DNA of 15,918 nucleotides from JBIOHJ01 sp044448905 (GTDB taxonomy: Bacteria > Bacteroidota > Bacteroidia > AKYH767-A > OLB10): positions 1 to 15,918 of the forward strand of contig JBIOHJ010000077.1 of NCBI GenBank assembly GCA_044448905.1, read 5' to 3'. The position numbers were made by a program, and so were the translations under genes. This document shows positions 1 through 7,683 of the stretch, one piece after another (the first letter of the stretch is position 1; each line of letters starts with the position of its first letter). Under the pieces are notes generated by a model, which did no database searches, was not told the origin of the DNA, and saw only the letters and a program-made list of their open reading frames with translations.

Positions 1-1
1 A

Positions 2-487
2 TTCAAACGTTTCCCTTACCGCGATGAAGGCTTCCTTACCGAAATGCGTTCTAAAATTGTAAGCCGCGAAAATTTAAAATTGCTTGCCATGAAAATCGGC
101 ATTGATAAGCTGGTGCAGAAAGATGCCGGCTACGGAACATTCCGCTCCGTGTATGGCGATGCCTTCGAAGCATTTATTGGGGCCATTTATCTCGATAAAG
201 GATATAACAGCGCGAAAAAATTTATCCTCGAAAAAATCATCAGCCTGCATGTTGATTTAAACCACCTCGAGGCAACCGAAAGTAATTTTAAAAGTAAAAT
301 TCTCAACTGGGCGCAAAAAGGAAAGCACAATGCCGTTTTCGAGACCATCGAGGAAAACGCCCACACCCGCTTAATTAAAGTACGGCTTATTATTGATGAT
401 AAAGAAATAAGCACCGGGCAGGATTTTTCTAAAAAGAAAGCCGAGCAGATTGCCGCGGAGGTTGCATGTAAGCAGCTTGAAATTTAA
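2..487 (+). CDS. rnc: Ribonuclease III, C-terminal part (5' end outside window)
   Basis: RNase III cleaves double-stranded RNA during rRNA and mRNA processing in the cytoplasm. The frame is open from base 2, so about the first third of the gene lies outside the window; the first ATG in frame (base 44) is internal. Visible family features are the stretch around EGFLTEMRSKIVSREN, then YGDAFEAFIGAIYLD, which holds the second set of acidic metal-binding residues (Asp53 and Glu56 counted from base 2). The last 65 or so residues form a double-stranded RNA-binding domain, ending with the typical SKKKAEQIAAEVACKQL helix. The first signature (NERLEFLGDA-like) is not in the window. The gene is convergent with the T9SS cluster. 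Identification is from family motifs and I am sure of it; only completeness is unknown. Confidence 0.95.
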   Translation, partial: FKRFPYRDEGFLTEMRSKIVSRENLKLLAMKIGIDKLVQKDAGYGTFRSVYGDAFEAFIGAIYLDKGYNSAKKFILEKIISLHVDLNHLEATESNFKSKILNWAQKGKHNAVFETIEENAHTRLIKVRLIIDDKEISTGQDFSKKKAEQIAAEVACKQLEI

Positions 488-498
488 AATCTTTTTAT

Positions 499-580
499 TC
501 CCCTCTGTGTGAATGCCCTGTGCATAAGAGAGAGGGGTTAGGGCCTGTCCCGATTTCTCGGGAGGTGTGTTTCCTCCCCG
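499..580. other. Overlapping inverted repeats between convergent genes
   Basis: The 99-bp gap between rnc and the T9SS cluster contains three inverted repeats. CCCCTCT (500-506) pairs with AGAGGGG (531-537) across a 24-nt loop. TCCCGA (548-553) pairs with TCGGGA (558-563) across a TTTC loop. GGGAGG (560-565) pairs with CCTCCC (573-578). The last two share GGGA, so only one can form at a time. None is followed by a clean T-run on either strand, so they are poor intrinsic terminators, although the position suits a bidirectional 3'-end structure. Confidence 0.4.
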
Positions 581-586
581 CATTTC

Positions 587-2227
587 TCACTCAAACACAA
601 TCTTCCCGTTATAACTCTTCTTCCCGTTACTCAGCGTAACATTATAAACTCCTTTTGCTTCGGCTTCTAAATTGAGTTTTATTTTACCACCACTCATCTC
701 CAAAGTTTTTTGCTGGATGAGCCTGCCTGTGTTATCGTATATGCTTAGGGTTAATTTTTTCTCATGTAAAAAATCATCGGGTACTGTTATATTGCATTTA
801 CCCGCATTGGGGTTGGCGTAAATTAAAAGAGTATTATTTTCTGCAAACTTTCCTTCACCTACTCCTATTATGGCATCTATTTTAGCAATGAAAATATCTT
901 TTTGCCAAACACTGGTTATTGTATAAGTATCAAAAGTTGCTGCATTTCTGAATTGACCGGCAACATAACAAGTACTGTTAGGTTCCTGAACCACGGAATA
1001 TCCACCTCCAGGAGATGGACCATCTACATCAACCTGTGTGTTTCTTATTCCCTGACAATCGCCATTTGCATTATAACGTGCTAAAAATATATCTACATTA
1101 CCAGATGCAATAGTGTTTACAGTGTAAGCATCCATTGTAATTGTATCTTTAAATCTGCCAGTCATATAACAACTTCCATCGCCATTATTCACAGATAAAT
1201 CCTGAACGCGACAATCATTTGAACTTAACGTTTCTTTTGCCCAAATCACATTACCATTATTGTCATATTTTATTAAAGCTGTTTCAGAGCCTGCCCCTGT
1301 TGGTAAAAATATTGTACTTCCAAATGTAGAAGTATCTGTGCCAGAAATATTACATGCTACATATATATTCCCTGAGTTATCATATTTTGAAAATGTTTCC
1401 AAATAAACTGTACCTCCACCATCCAACTTAGCCCATGTTAAATTTCCATTGGAATCAAATTTTGCAAGCAACAAATCGCAGCAAGGGTTATTAGAATATA
1501 AAGTATCAGTATCAATTATAATGGTATCATTGGTAACCCCTCCGGAAACAATGACTTCATTATTATAACAGGAAATACTGGTTATTCCGGTTTCACTTAG
1601 TATTTTTTTTCCCCATTGACAGTTGCCACTGCTATTATACTTGGCTAAGTAATATCCTTTTGGTACAGCATAGCTGTCGAAATAAGCCGTATCGGTAACA
1701 TAGCCTATTGCATACAAATTCCCATTATTATCGGAAGCAACTCTATAAATGGCATCCGTACCTGTTCCCCCCGCTTTTTTTGCCCACTGGCAATTGCCGC
1801 TTAAATCGTACAACGCTAAATAAATATCGTATGCGCCACCCGAAGCTAAACCTGTGGTTCCCAAAGTTATGCTGTCATCAAAAGCTCCATAAAGAAAAAA
1901 TCCGTTATTTGTTGAACTAAAAACAGGCGCCCCTATGCCTTCAATGCCATTACCATAAATTTGTTGTACCCATTGAAAGCCACCGCTGCTGTTGAGCTTG
2001 GCAAAAACTATATCAGTGCCTCCATTTGTCGGAAAAGTATCATTGCCAAAAATGCCGTTAAATGGATAAAAAATTCCGGCAAGATAAAGATTGGAATTAT
2101 TGTCAATGGCAAGCCTGCCGAAATCGTCACCGTTGCTTTTGCCGCAGCTTATTGCCCACTGCCAATTTTGAGATTCGGCCTTATTGATAAATAAAGCAGC
2201 AATTATTACGAAGATATATTTTTTCAT
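587..2227 (-). CDS. Secreted SBBP-type beta-propeller protein with T9SS type A sorting domain
   Basis: This is a 546-residue protein of unknown specific function, predicted to be exported and then passed through the type IX secretion system. Residues 1-19 are a signal peptide (MKKYIFVIIAALFINKAES). A repeat with the pattern D-I-x-L-A-K-Y-N-x-x-G-N-x-x-W-A-K recurs at residues 72, 134, 191, 251, 316, 379 and 443, about 60 residues apart, each preceded by a D-x-x-G-N-x-Y-x-x-G strand. That is what SBBP-type beta-propeller proteins show and predicts roughly seven blades. Residues 466-546 form a T9SS type A C-terminal domain (YANPNAGKCNI, then LSIYDNTGRLI, then KGVYNVTLSNG near the end). It is the last gene of a three-gene minus-strand cluster, starting 7 bp after the glycoside hydrolase stop. 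Its partner or ligand cannot be read from the sequence. Confidence 0.85.
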   Translation of the reverse strand: MKKYIFVIIAALFINKAESQNWQWAISCGKSNGDDFGRLAIDNNSNLYLAGIFYPFNGIFGNDTFPTNGGTDIVFAKLNSSGGFQWVQQIYGNGIEGIGAPVFSSTNNGFFLYGAFDDSITLGTTGLASGGAYDIYLALYDLSGNCQWAKKAGGTGTDAIYRVASDNNGNLYAIGYVTDTAYFDSYAVPKGYYLAKYNSSGNCQWGKKILSETGITSISCYNNEVIVSGGVTNDTIIIDTDTLYSNNPCCDLLLAKFDSNGNLTWAKLDGGGTVYLETFSKYDNSGNIYVACNISGTDTSTFGSTIFLPTGAGSETALIKYDNNGNVIWAKETLSSNDCRVQDLSVNNGDGSCYMTGRFKDTITMDAYTVNTIASGNVDIFLARYNANGDCQGIRNTQVDVDGPSPGGGYSVVQEPNSTCYVAGQFRNAATFDTYTITSVWQKDIFIAKIDAIIGVGEGKFAENNTLLIYANPNAGKCNITVPDDFLHEKKLTLSIYDNTGRLIQQKTLEMSGGKIKLNLEAEAKGVYNVTLSNGKKSYNGKIVFE

Positions 2228-2234
2228 GGTGATG

Positions 2235-4571
2235 CTAATTTAGTATTATTTTTTTATTAATTGTCTCACTGTTGTTTTTTATTTCAAAATAATAAATGCC
2301 TTTTGACAAATCAGATAGATTTAAATGCTCAATGATTGAATGAATATCTTTATTAAGCACATGGCGTCCTGTTACATCCGTAATAGACAGTTCTCCGTTA
2401 AAGCTGTCAGTTCCCTTTATTTTCAAAGTGCAGTAGCCGTTGTTCGGGTTAGGAACTATTTCAACCTCTATTAATTCATCCTTCTGCTTAAAGGCAAGTT
2501 CAATCCATTTTTCGCCTGACGGTTCATTAACTGAAGAAATTACGTTTTGAGAAGATGCGCGATAGCCGGTGTAATCAATGCACTCGGGAAAAACGGTTGA
2601 CGGGTAAATATGCACCTCGCTTCCATGCTGCGCATGGAATTCGGAATTTATATGTATCTCTTTACGCGCAGTGAAATCGGATGTTGCACCTGTTGTACCA
2701 TTACCTTCAACTATTACATTACTTCCTGCAAGCGAATTTACTGTAAGCGTATTCCATCCTTTGAAATTTACAGGTGCGGGTGTATTTAACGGCACAGTGA
2801 CATTATTAACAGTTTCATCATACCCGAAATAATTTCTGTTTATATCTGCATTCAGATATACATTTTGCTGTTCTAAATCAATATTGGGAGGACATACCGC
2901 ATTTGGAGTTGAGCACCAGTTTGCACAATATACCTGCGAACTGGGTGCTGAAATCCGAATGGCTTCAAACCATCCGTCATTTGGAGCAACAAGTGGAACA
3001 TAATCATAAGGAATAATTGTAAAATCACCCGATGCATCGGTAAAAGTAGTGTGATAATAAAACTGAGGTTCTGTGGCTCCTGTTATTATATCAACAATCT
3101 TATCATAAGTATAACACCAACTGGCAACAACCGCATCTTTTATCGGATTTCCATACTGGTCTTGCACATGCCCGGTAACAGTAAATTGCTGAGTGGTGCT
3201 GTTTGCCGCATGGTTAAGCGGGTCAAAATAATTTGCAGGCTGAGTGCAATTACTGGGTACAGGCGTTGGATATAAATAACCAGAGAAAAAGCTATCTACA
3301 GGTTTATTCATGGTAGAGCAAGGCTGAATATAAGGGCAAGTAGCAATATCTTTTTCAAGTAATCCATAAAAATCACCTCCGTATCCGGGTGTACCAGCAA
3401 GATGATCAAAATTATCCTGGTAATTCCACCAGCTATACCCGCTGCCATTGCAATCTCTGACACGGTTAAGAGAAAAATCAGCGTAACTCTGCTGCTCTGA
3501 TAAAGTGCCATCCAAGCCATCAGCATAGGATTTTCCGCTGCTGGCACTAAATCCGTTTTCACCAATTATCCAAGGCATTGGCAGGTTATTATTGAGCCAA
3601 TATAATGTGCCTTCAACTCTTGCCTCATAATCAGCGGTTGTTGATTGCGTAGCGTTAAATGTTCCCGGAGGGTATTCATACTGAAAGACCCGCGTTGCAG
3701 GATAAAAATGCGGGGATAAAAAATCCACCTTCAAAACAGCAGGGTCAAATTCCATTACATCATCCCAGCAATTGCCTATGGTGGCAAGGTGATGTGTATC
3801 ATGTGTAGTTACTGCCACGTACCATCCTTCAGAAAAAGCGCATACCTCTTCTTTAGAGTGGTCACCGTAAAGAGCAAAGCACGGCTCATTATAAAAATCG
3901 TAAGCCATAAAGTTGGGATAGGATTGCAACTGGTTTCCCATCTCTGTGAGAAATTGAGTGTACAAAGGCTGAATTACTGCTCCCCAATCATAGGTTATAT
4001 TCCCCACTTTGTTAGAAAATCCAGTTTGAATAATAACGTAAAACGGTTGGACTGTAACTTGTGATGCTATAGTCAAAATTTTTTGATACATGCCAAAAAA
4101 TGTTTGAGAATTTAGGTCGGTGAAGGAAGGATCCTGCATTGGAACATTAGTATTTATCCAATTTGTGGGGGTCGTATATGGATCAGTTGCTATAAAACAT
4201 AATTTTCCTGTTACCGCATCATATATTGGATTTAAGCTATTAACCCGAATACTATTAAAGCCCATTGATCGGATATAATTGAATTCATTTAAAATTTGTG
4301 TGTCACAGTCGGGCAAATTTCCACTGCACTCAAAGTCATTATTGGCGCCATTTGAATGATGGGTTGATAAATGATATGTCATTGCAACAGGGTCATAAAT
4401 AATTCCCGCACCCCAATTTACAATCGTAGGATAAAATGGCTGTCCATTTCCATTATAAAATTGTTTGCCTTCTATAATAACATACCCTGTTCCTTGTCCA
4501 TTACTTTGTACAGATAAAAGAAGCAAAAAAACACAAGAGAAAATATTTTTAAATTGCAGTTTCATATTCAT
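2235..4571 (-). CDS. Secreted GH5-like (clan GH-A) glycoside hydrolase with T9SS sorting domain
   Basis: This 778-residue secreted enzyme probably hydrolyses a beta-linked polysaccharide such as a mannan or glucan; the substrate cannot be fixed from sequence. A signal peptide covers residues 1-25. The catalytic barrel spans about 30-430, with the GH5-type residues in place: Arg109 (NSIRVN), acid/base Glu229 in YDFYNEP, His288 and Tyr290 in DFLSPHFYP, nucleophile Glu338 in PWIIGENGF, and Trp381/Trp382 in GYSWWNYQD. Residues 463-545 resemble a carboxypeptidase-regulatory-like beta-sandwich (VTGHVQDQYGNPIKDAVV). Residues 600-660 form a short beta-rich region (INSEFHAQHGSEVHI), as found just before many T9SS tails. 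Residues 703-778 are a T9SS type A domain (EIVPNPNNGYCTLKI to KGIYYFEIKNN). The start at 4571 lies 6 bp after the upstream stop; an in-frame ATG two codons later (4565) is equally possible. The gene is intact and probably cotranscribed with its neighbours. Confidence 0.82.
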   Translation of the reverse strand: MNMKLQFKNIFSCVFLLLLSVQSNGQGTGYVIIEGKQFYNGNGQPFYPTIVNWGAGIIYDPVAMTYHLSTHHSNGANNDFECSGNLPDCDTQILNEFNYIRSMGFNSIRVNSLNPIYDAVTGKLCFIATDPYTTPTNWINTNVPMQDPSFTDLNSQTFFGMYQKILTIASQVTVQPFYVIIQTGFSNKVGNITYDWGAVIQPLYTQFLTEMGNQLQSYPNFMAYDFYNEPCFALYGDHSKEEVCAFSEGWYVAVTTHDTHHLATIGNCWDDVMEFDPAVLKVDFLSPHFYPATRVFQYEYPPGTFNATQSTTADYEARVEGTLYWLNNNLPMPWIIGENGFSASSGKSYADGLDGTLSEQQSYADFSLNRVRDCNGSGYSWWNYQDNFDHLAGTPGYGGDFYGLLEKDIATCPYIQPCSTMNKPVDSFFSGYLYPTPVPSNCTQPANYFDPLNHAANSTTQQFTVTGHVQDQYGNPIKDAVVASWCYTYDKIVDIITGATEPQFYYHTTFTDASGDFTIIPYDYVPLVAPNDGWFEAIRISAPSSQVYCANWCSTPNAVCPPNIDLEQQNVYLNADINRNYFGYDETVNNVTVPLNTPAPVNFKGWNTLTVNSLAGSNVIVEGNGTTGATSDFTARKEIHINSEFHAQHGSEVHIYPSTVFPECIDYTGYRASSQNVISSVNEPSGEKWIELAFKQKDELIEVEIVPNPNNGYCTLKIKGTDSFNGELSITDVTGRHVLNKDIHSIIEHLNLSDLSKGIYYFEIKNNSETINKKIILN

Positions 4572-4577
4572 CTGCTT

Positions 4578-6131
4578 TTACTTATTAGAAATTTGTCTTC
4601 TCAATTCATCCACCTGCTTTTGCAAATCAATAATGTAAAGCGTCTGCTCTTCAATTTTCTTTAGCATCTTAACCTGCATGTCCCCAACTTCAAACCCTTC
4701 ATTCTTTTCAATTTCTTTTGCCGAGGGAAAATCGGGTAAATGTTTATTCTGTTTTATAAATTGTTCCAACTCATAAATGCTCATGGGTTGGTAATCTCCG
4801 GCAAAAACATAATCAGGAAATGAAGAAGCTGCTGTTACTTTTACATCACGAGTAACAATTCCACCTTCAACATAAAGTTTATAAGTTGATGAAGTACATG
4901 AAGTACATGGCAAATTGGTGAAGCCAATAAAAGTTCTTCCTGCGGCATCAATAAAAAACCTGGTTCTACCATAAGTATCTGCTGTATGATCCCAAATGAA
5001 AAAATTCTGTGTTCCGTCACTATATTGGTCATTTCCTATTGCCCATTTTTCAGTTCCATTTCTTTCAAACCGTATTTCACTTTTGGAAACAGTTGAGCTA
5101 AGCCTGTTCAACGACATTCCCCCGTTAGTATTATTGTGCGCCACGGTAAATTTCTGGTCGCCTGCCTGGTCGGTTCCAATTAAAACCTTTCCCGCAGATG
5201 TTACCCTCATTCTTTCCAGGTTGTTAGTTCTTAATGCAAGAGCAACGGCACTTGTTGTTCCGAGGAAATTAGTGTTGGCTGTTCCCCCTGGCAGGCTATT
5301 TCCGCCAAGCAGCCACGATAAAGCATTAGTAATTGGAACCGCAAGGGTTGTATCATTTGGGTTAACTCTCAACAATTGTCCCGATGAATCAACTAAAAGC
5401 GTACTATAGCTTAGGGTATCCGCAAGTTTGTTAATAAGAATTTTTCCATTTGCTTTTATGCGCATCCGTTCTGTTGCGTTACTGCGCAACGAGACATCCG
5501 TGCTATCGCTTGTTCCCAAATAATTACCCGAAGGATTAGTTGCCGCATTTCCTCCCATCTGCCAGTCATCACGATCAGGCTTTGTAAGTACGATTCCTTC
5601 CGATTTCACTTCACATTCCAAATCATCCGTAACGAGAAGATCGTAAACTCCGGCATCCAGTGATGAAATATCAGCTGTGGTTTCTTCAGTGTTCCATTTA
5701 TAAATATATGGGCTTACTCCTCCACTAACTGCCGTGGTTATACTCCCGTTCTGCCATGAGTAACTGCTAAGGTTATAATGTTTACCATCTACAACATAGT
5801 CTGAAAGCGTAAACTCAAATTCTATTTTAGGCGGCTCGGTTAAATTTATTTCATCCGTTGAAAACTCACCTGAAGAATCGGTAACAATCACCGAATAGTA
5901 CCCGGCAGGCAGCCCGCTTAAATCTTCTGTGGAATCTTCCGTGCTCCACCTTATTTCGTAAGGCGGGGCGCTGCCTGTTATAGCCAGGTCAATAGTTCCA
6001 TTATAATCTCCATTGCATCGAAAGTTGTAATCGCCAAACTGCGAAGGAGTCAGTTGCAACGTAGGCGGGCTTTGTGCGAATAATACTCCTGTTGCTGATA
6101 AAGCAACTAATAAGAAGGTAATTTTTTTCAT
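4578..6131 (-). CDS. Secreted SprB-repeat protein with fibre-like repeats and C-terminal coiled coil
   Basis: This is a 517-residue predicted surface or secreted protein, probably structural or adhesive. Residues 1-19 are a signal peptide (MKKITFLLVALSATGVLFA). Two SprB-type Ig-like repeats follow, at about 25-98 and 103-183, each with the pattern G-x-x-P-Y-x-x-x-W-[SN]-T-E-[DE] then D-[IL]-S-x-L-x-A-G-x-Y-x-x-x-V-T-D. Next come two copies of a module starting W-x-[LM]-G-G-N, then [NY]-x-L-G-T and E-R-M-R-[IV] (190-227 and 273-310), common in Bacteroidota fibre-like proteins. The C-terminus (419-517) has YKLYVEGGI, then FPDYVF, KHLPDFPSAKEI and a heptad-rich KKIEEQTLYIIDLQKQVDELRRQI, probably a trimerising coiled coil. 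I see no T9SS type A domain, unlike its two neighbours. It is the first gene of the cluster. SprB itself is a gliding adhesin, but this protein is far shorter, so gliding is not implied. Confidence 0.8.
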   Translation of the reverse strand: MKKITFLLVALSATGVLFAQSPPTLQLTPSQFGDYNFRCNGDYNGTIDLAITGSAPPYEIRWSTEDSTEDLSGLPAGYYSVIVTDSSGEFSTDEINLTEPPKIEFEFTLSDYVVDGKHYNLSSYSWQNGSITTAVSGGVSPYIYKWNTEETTADISSLDAGVYDLLVTDDLECEVKSEGIVLTKPDRDDWQMGGNAATNPSGNYLGTSDSTDVSLRSNATERMRIKANGKILINKLADTLSYSTLLVDSSGQLLRVNPNDTTLAVPITNALSWLLGGNSLPGGTANTNFLGTTSAVALALRTNNLERMRVTSAGKVLIGTDQAGDQKFTVAHNNTNGGMSLNRLSSTVSKSEIRFERNGTEKWAIGNDQYSDGTQNFFIWDHTADTYGRTRFFIDAAGRTFIGFTNLPCTSCTSSTYKLYVEGGIVTRDVKVTAASSFPDYVFAGDYQPMSIYELEQFIKQNKHLPDFPSAKEIEKNEGFEVGDMQVKMLKKIEEQTLYIIDLQKQVDELRRQISNK

Positions 6132-6157
6132 AAGTAGTTGATTTGAAATTTATTTTT

Positions 6158-6209
6158 AACAGATAAAAAAATGATCAGAATGATTAACAGAAAAATGATC
6201 AGATTGGAT
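6158..6209. repeat. Tandem direct repeat with TGATCA cores
   Basis: Two adjacent imperfect copies (6158-6185 and 6186-6209) both begin AACAG, continue through an A-run and include ATGATCAGA. The palindromic TGATCA cores sit at 6172-6177 and 6196-6201, 24 bp apart. The repeat lies 27 bp upstream of the SprB-repeat gene start, in its presumed leader or promoter region. It could be a regulator site or a copy of a short dispersed intergenic repeat; the sequence alone does not decide. Confidence 0.55.
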
Positions 6210-6328
6210 ATTTGAAAACTCGTGGTCAGCAAAGGATAGCATTAAAAAATCAATAACCTAATTAAAAGTGAGTTATTTGTCAAAACCCCTTAAAGCTTTC
6301 ACTTTTAAAGGTAAAAGCGTGATTAAAC

Positions 6329-6344
6329 TGATACTTAAGTATCA
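6329..6344. promoter_or_regulatory. Perfect 16-bp palindrome, possible operator
   Basis: TGATACTTAAGTATCA is a perfect 16-bp palindrome centred at 6336/6337, about 200 bp upstream of the T9SS cluster start. Its size and symmetry suit a dimeric repressor or activator. No regulator gene lies next to it, so the function is a guess. Confidence 0.4.
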
Positions 6345-6461
6345 CCTCAATGGCGTATATGCTATGAGTTAGTTAATTCTTTGTCTCGCTACAGTCTGCC
6401 ATCATTTTACACCTAAACATGAAAAAATCATTCAACGTAGTTAACTTTAATTTTCGGAAAC

Positions 6462-6500
6462 AAAAAACCCCGTCCGTCAACTACGGTCAGGGCTTTTTAA
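6462..6500 (-). terminator. Intrinsic terminator of the 307-residue protein gene
   Basis: Read on the minus strand, this is an A-run, then GCCC, a stem CCGT/ACGG closing a 5-nt loop, an internal loop, GGG pairing with CCC, and a run of six T. It starts 17 bp after the stop codon of the gene at 7441-6518. The A-run on the opposite side means it could also act weakly on plus-strand transcripts. Confidence 0.75.
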
Positions 6501-6517
6501 GTCTCCCTTCGCGGGAT

Positions 6518-7441
6518 TTAGGGGGCTGGTGGTAGTTCAATATCCTCCCTCACTGTAACTCCCGCTGGGATAGTTACTTCTTCTTCCTTCAATATCTCAT
6601 CACCCTTTTTTAGTATAAGCGTATCGTTACCGCTTGCCAGTTGGCTTCCAAAATCAAATGCGCCTTCCGCATCTGTAATCACGCTCAGGTTGCGGTCATC
6701 CAGTTCAACAAGTATTCCTGCCTGCGGTTCCCCGTCTTTGGTAACGGTTCCTTTCAATCCTGCCGGTCCGGTTGGTCTTATTAGTTCGCTCATCTTTTCA
6801 AACGAAAACTGTTCTTTCATATTCTCATCCTCGCTGAAAATATGTTGTCCGTCCAAACAAACCTCTATCACCTGCGCGTATGCCTCATTGTTAGCTTCGA
6901 TTTTCCTGTCGGTTCCTGTGCGCGCGTCAATTTCAGCCTGCGTAAATGCAATATACTTCGCGTTAAACGCATCCATGGCTGCGTTAAAATCAGCCTCGTA
7001 AGTTGCGGGCATGGCAGTCAGTTGTGCTGCATGTGCTGCAATGTAATTGCTGCCTGCAAGCATCATCGCTTTCGTCTTATCCCAGTTTTCGTTGCTCGCC
7101 TGCTCATAATCTTCCCATCCGGCTGCTGTCCAGTTCATCTCCCAAAACTCTTCGATAAAGGCTTTGGTAATGTAACGCTTCAGCCCCTGCCAGAAAGTGC
7201 GGCAATCTTTGGCAAGAACTGTAAGTTCCTGCTTTTTTGTTTTGTGATCCAGTGCGCGTGCCTGATCGCCTGGCATGTTTTCTGCTGCGTCTATGGCAGC
7301 AATAATTGCGTCAACAAATAGAAGTGTGTACAGCGCGCTGAATGCTGTAAACCTTGCTAATTGATTTTTACAGTTCTGCAGAATTATTCTGCTTGTTTGA
7401 TAAAGCACTGATTGTGCTGCATTGTAATTTGGTTTTTTCAT
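6518..7441 (-). CDS. Hypothetical protein: helical N-terminus plus carboxypeptidase-regulatory-like domain
   Basis: I do not recognise this 307-residue protein's function. There is no signal peptide or lipobox; the start MKKPNYNAAQSVLYQTSRII is amphipathic, so it is probably cytoplasmic. Residues 1-215 look almost wholly alpha-helical and rich in Ala, Glu and aromatic residues, with a Trp-rich segment at 100-120 (WEMNWTAAGWEDY) and a possible short hydrophobic helix at 35-50. Residues 226-303 form a beta-sandwich of the carboxypeptidase-regulatory or CnaB-like type: GLKGTVTKDGEPQAGILVEL, then TDAEGAFDFG, then VTVREDIELPP. Such domains are normally exported, so one on an apparently non-secreted protein is odd. 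The gene stands alone with its own terminator, and an inverted repeat (7458-7479) sits just upstream. It could be a phage-like or contractile-system accessory protein, but nothing shown supports that. Confidence 0.75.
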   Translation of the reverse strand: MKKPNYNAAQSVLYQTSRIILQNCKNQLARFTAFSALYTLLFVDAIIAAIDAAENMPGDQARALDHKTKKQELTVLAKDCRTFWQGLKRYITKAFIEEFWEMNWTAAGWEDYEQASNENWDKTKAMMLAGSNYIAAHAAQLTAMPATYEADFNAAMDAFNAKYIAFTQAEIDARTGTDRKIEANNEAYAQVIEVCLDGQHIFSEDENMKEQFSFEKMSELIRPTGPAGLKGTVTKDGEPQAGILVELDDRNLSVITDAEGAFDFGSQLASGNDTLILKKGDEILKEEEVTIPAGVTVREDIELPPAP

Positions 7442-7457
7442 GATAATTTGTTTTTTA

Positions 7458-7479
7458 TTTCATCCCTGTTACGATGAAA
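7458..7479. promoter_or_regulatory. Inverted repeat upstream of the 307-residue protein gene
   Basis: TTTCATC (7458-7464) and GATGAAA (7473-7479) are perfect inverted repeats with an 8-nt spacer, 16 bp upstream of the gene start on the minus strand. This could be an operator or a leader hairpin near the ribosome-binding region. No flanking promoter match of the TAnnTTTG kind was found. Confidence 0.35.
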
Positions 7480-7659
7480 GTTTTTCCGGGTTTCAAATTT
7501 TTTTAAAAACATTTCAAATATTTTTGCTCTCAACTTTCCCCACTCCTTATATATGCAGGGTGTTATAAGTAACATCCGGCACACAGGGTTTGCACTCCCC
7601 AAACCCAACAACCATAGGTATTTCAAACATTACAATAATCTTAAATCCCAAACCTTTTT

Positions 7660-7683
7660 CTCCGCGCCCCCGCGCCTCTGCGT
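7660..7683. repeat. 8-bp-period GC-rich tandem repeat
   Basis: The three 8-bp units are CTCCGCGC, CCCCGCGC and CTCTGCGT, followed by TTAATTTTAAATT. The block stands out as GC-rich within AT-rich surroundings. It resembles short dispersed intergenic repeats of the CTCTGCGTTTAA kind that I recall from several phyla; that resemblance is from memory, not a search. Confidence 0.5.

Larger units (their letters stand above)
6132..6461. other. Spacer upstream of the T9SS cluster
   Basis: This 330-bp AT-rich non-coding stretch lies between the start of the T9SS cluster and the terminator of the 307-residue protein gene. It holds the direct repeats at 6158-6209 and the palindrome at 6329-6344, listed separately. 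The cluster's promoter should lie here on the minus strand. The nearest match to TAnnTTTG is TATCCTTTG (complement of 6230-6238), which has one base too many and no well-placed TTG, so I do not call it. A 38-codon plus-strand frame at 6419-6535 runs through the terminator and is not believed. Confidence 0.5.

Noticed and set aside
4996..5409. 137-codon plus-strand open frame
   Set aside because: Antisense to the SprB-repeat gene; no domain or signal and explained by the opposite frame.
6419..6535. 38-codon plus-strand frame starting MKKSFNVVNF
   Set aside because: It runs through the terminator and into the 3' end of the opposing gene; the promoter-like match upstream is weak.
6842..7321. 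159-codon plus-strand open frame
   Set aside because: Antisense to the well-supported 307-residue gene; Cys-rich random-looking product with no domain.
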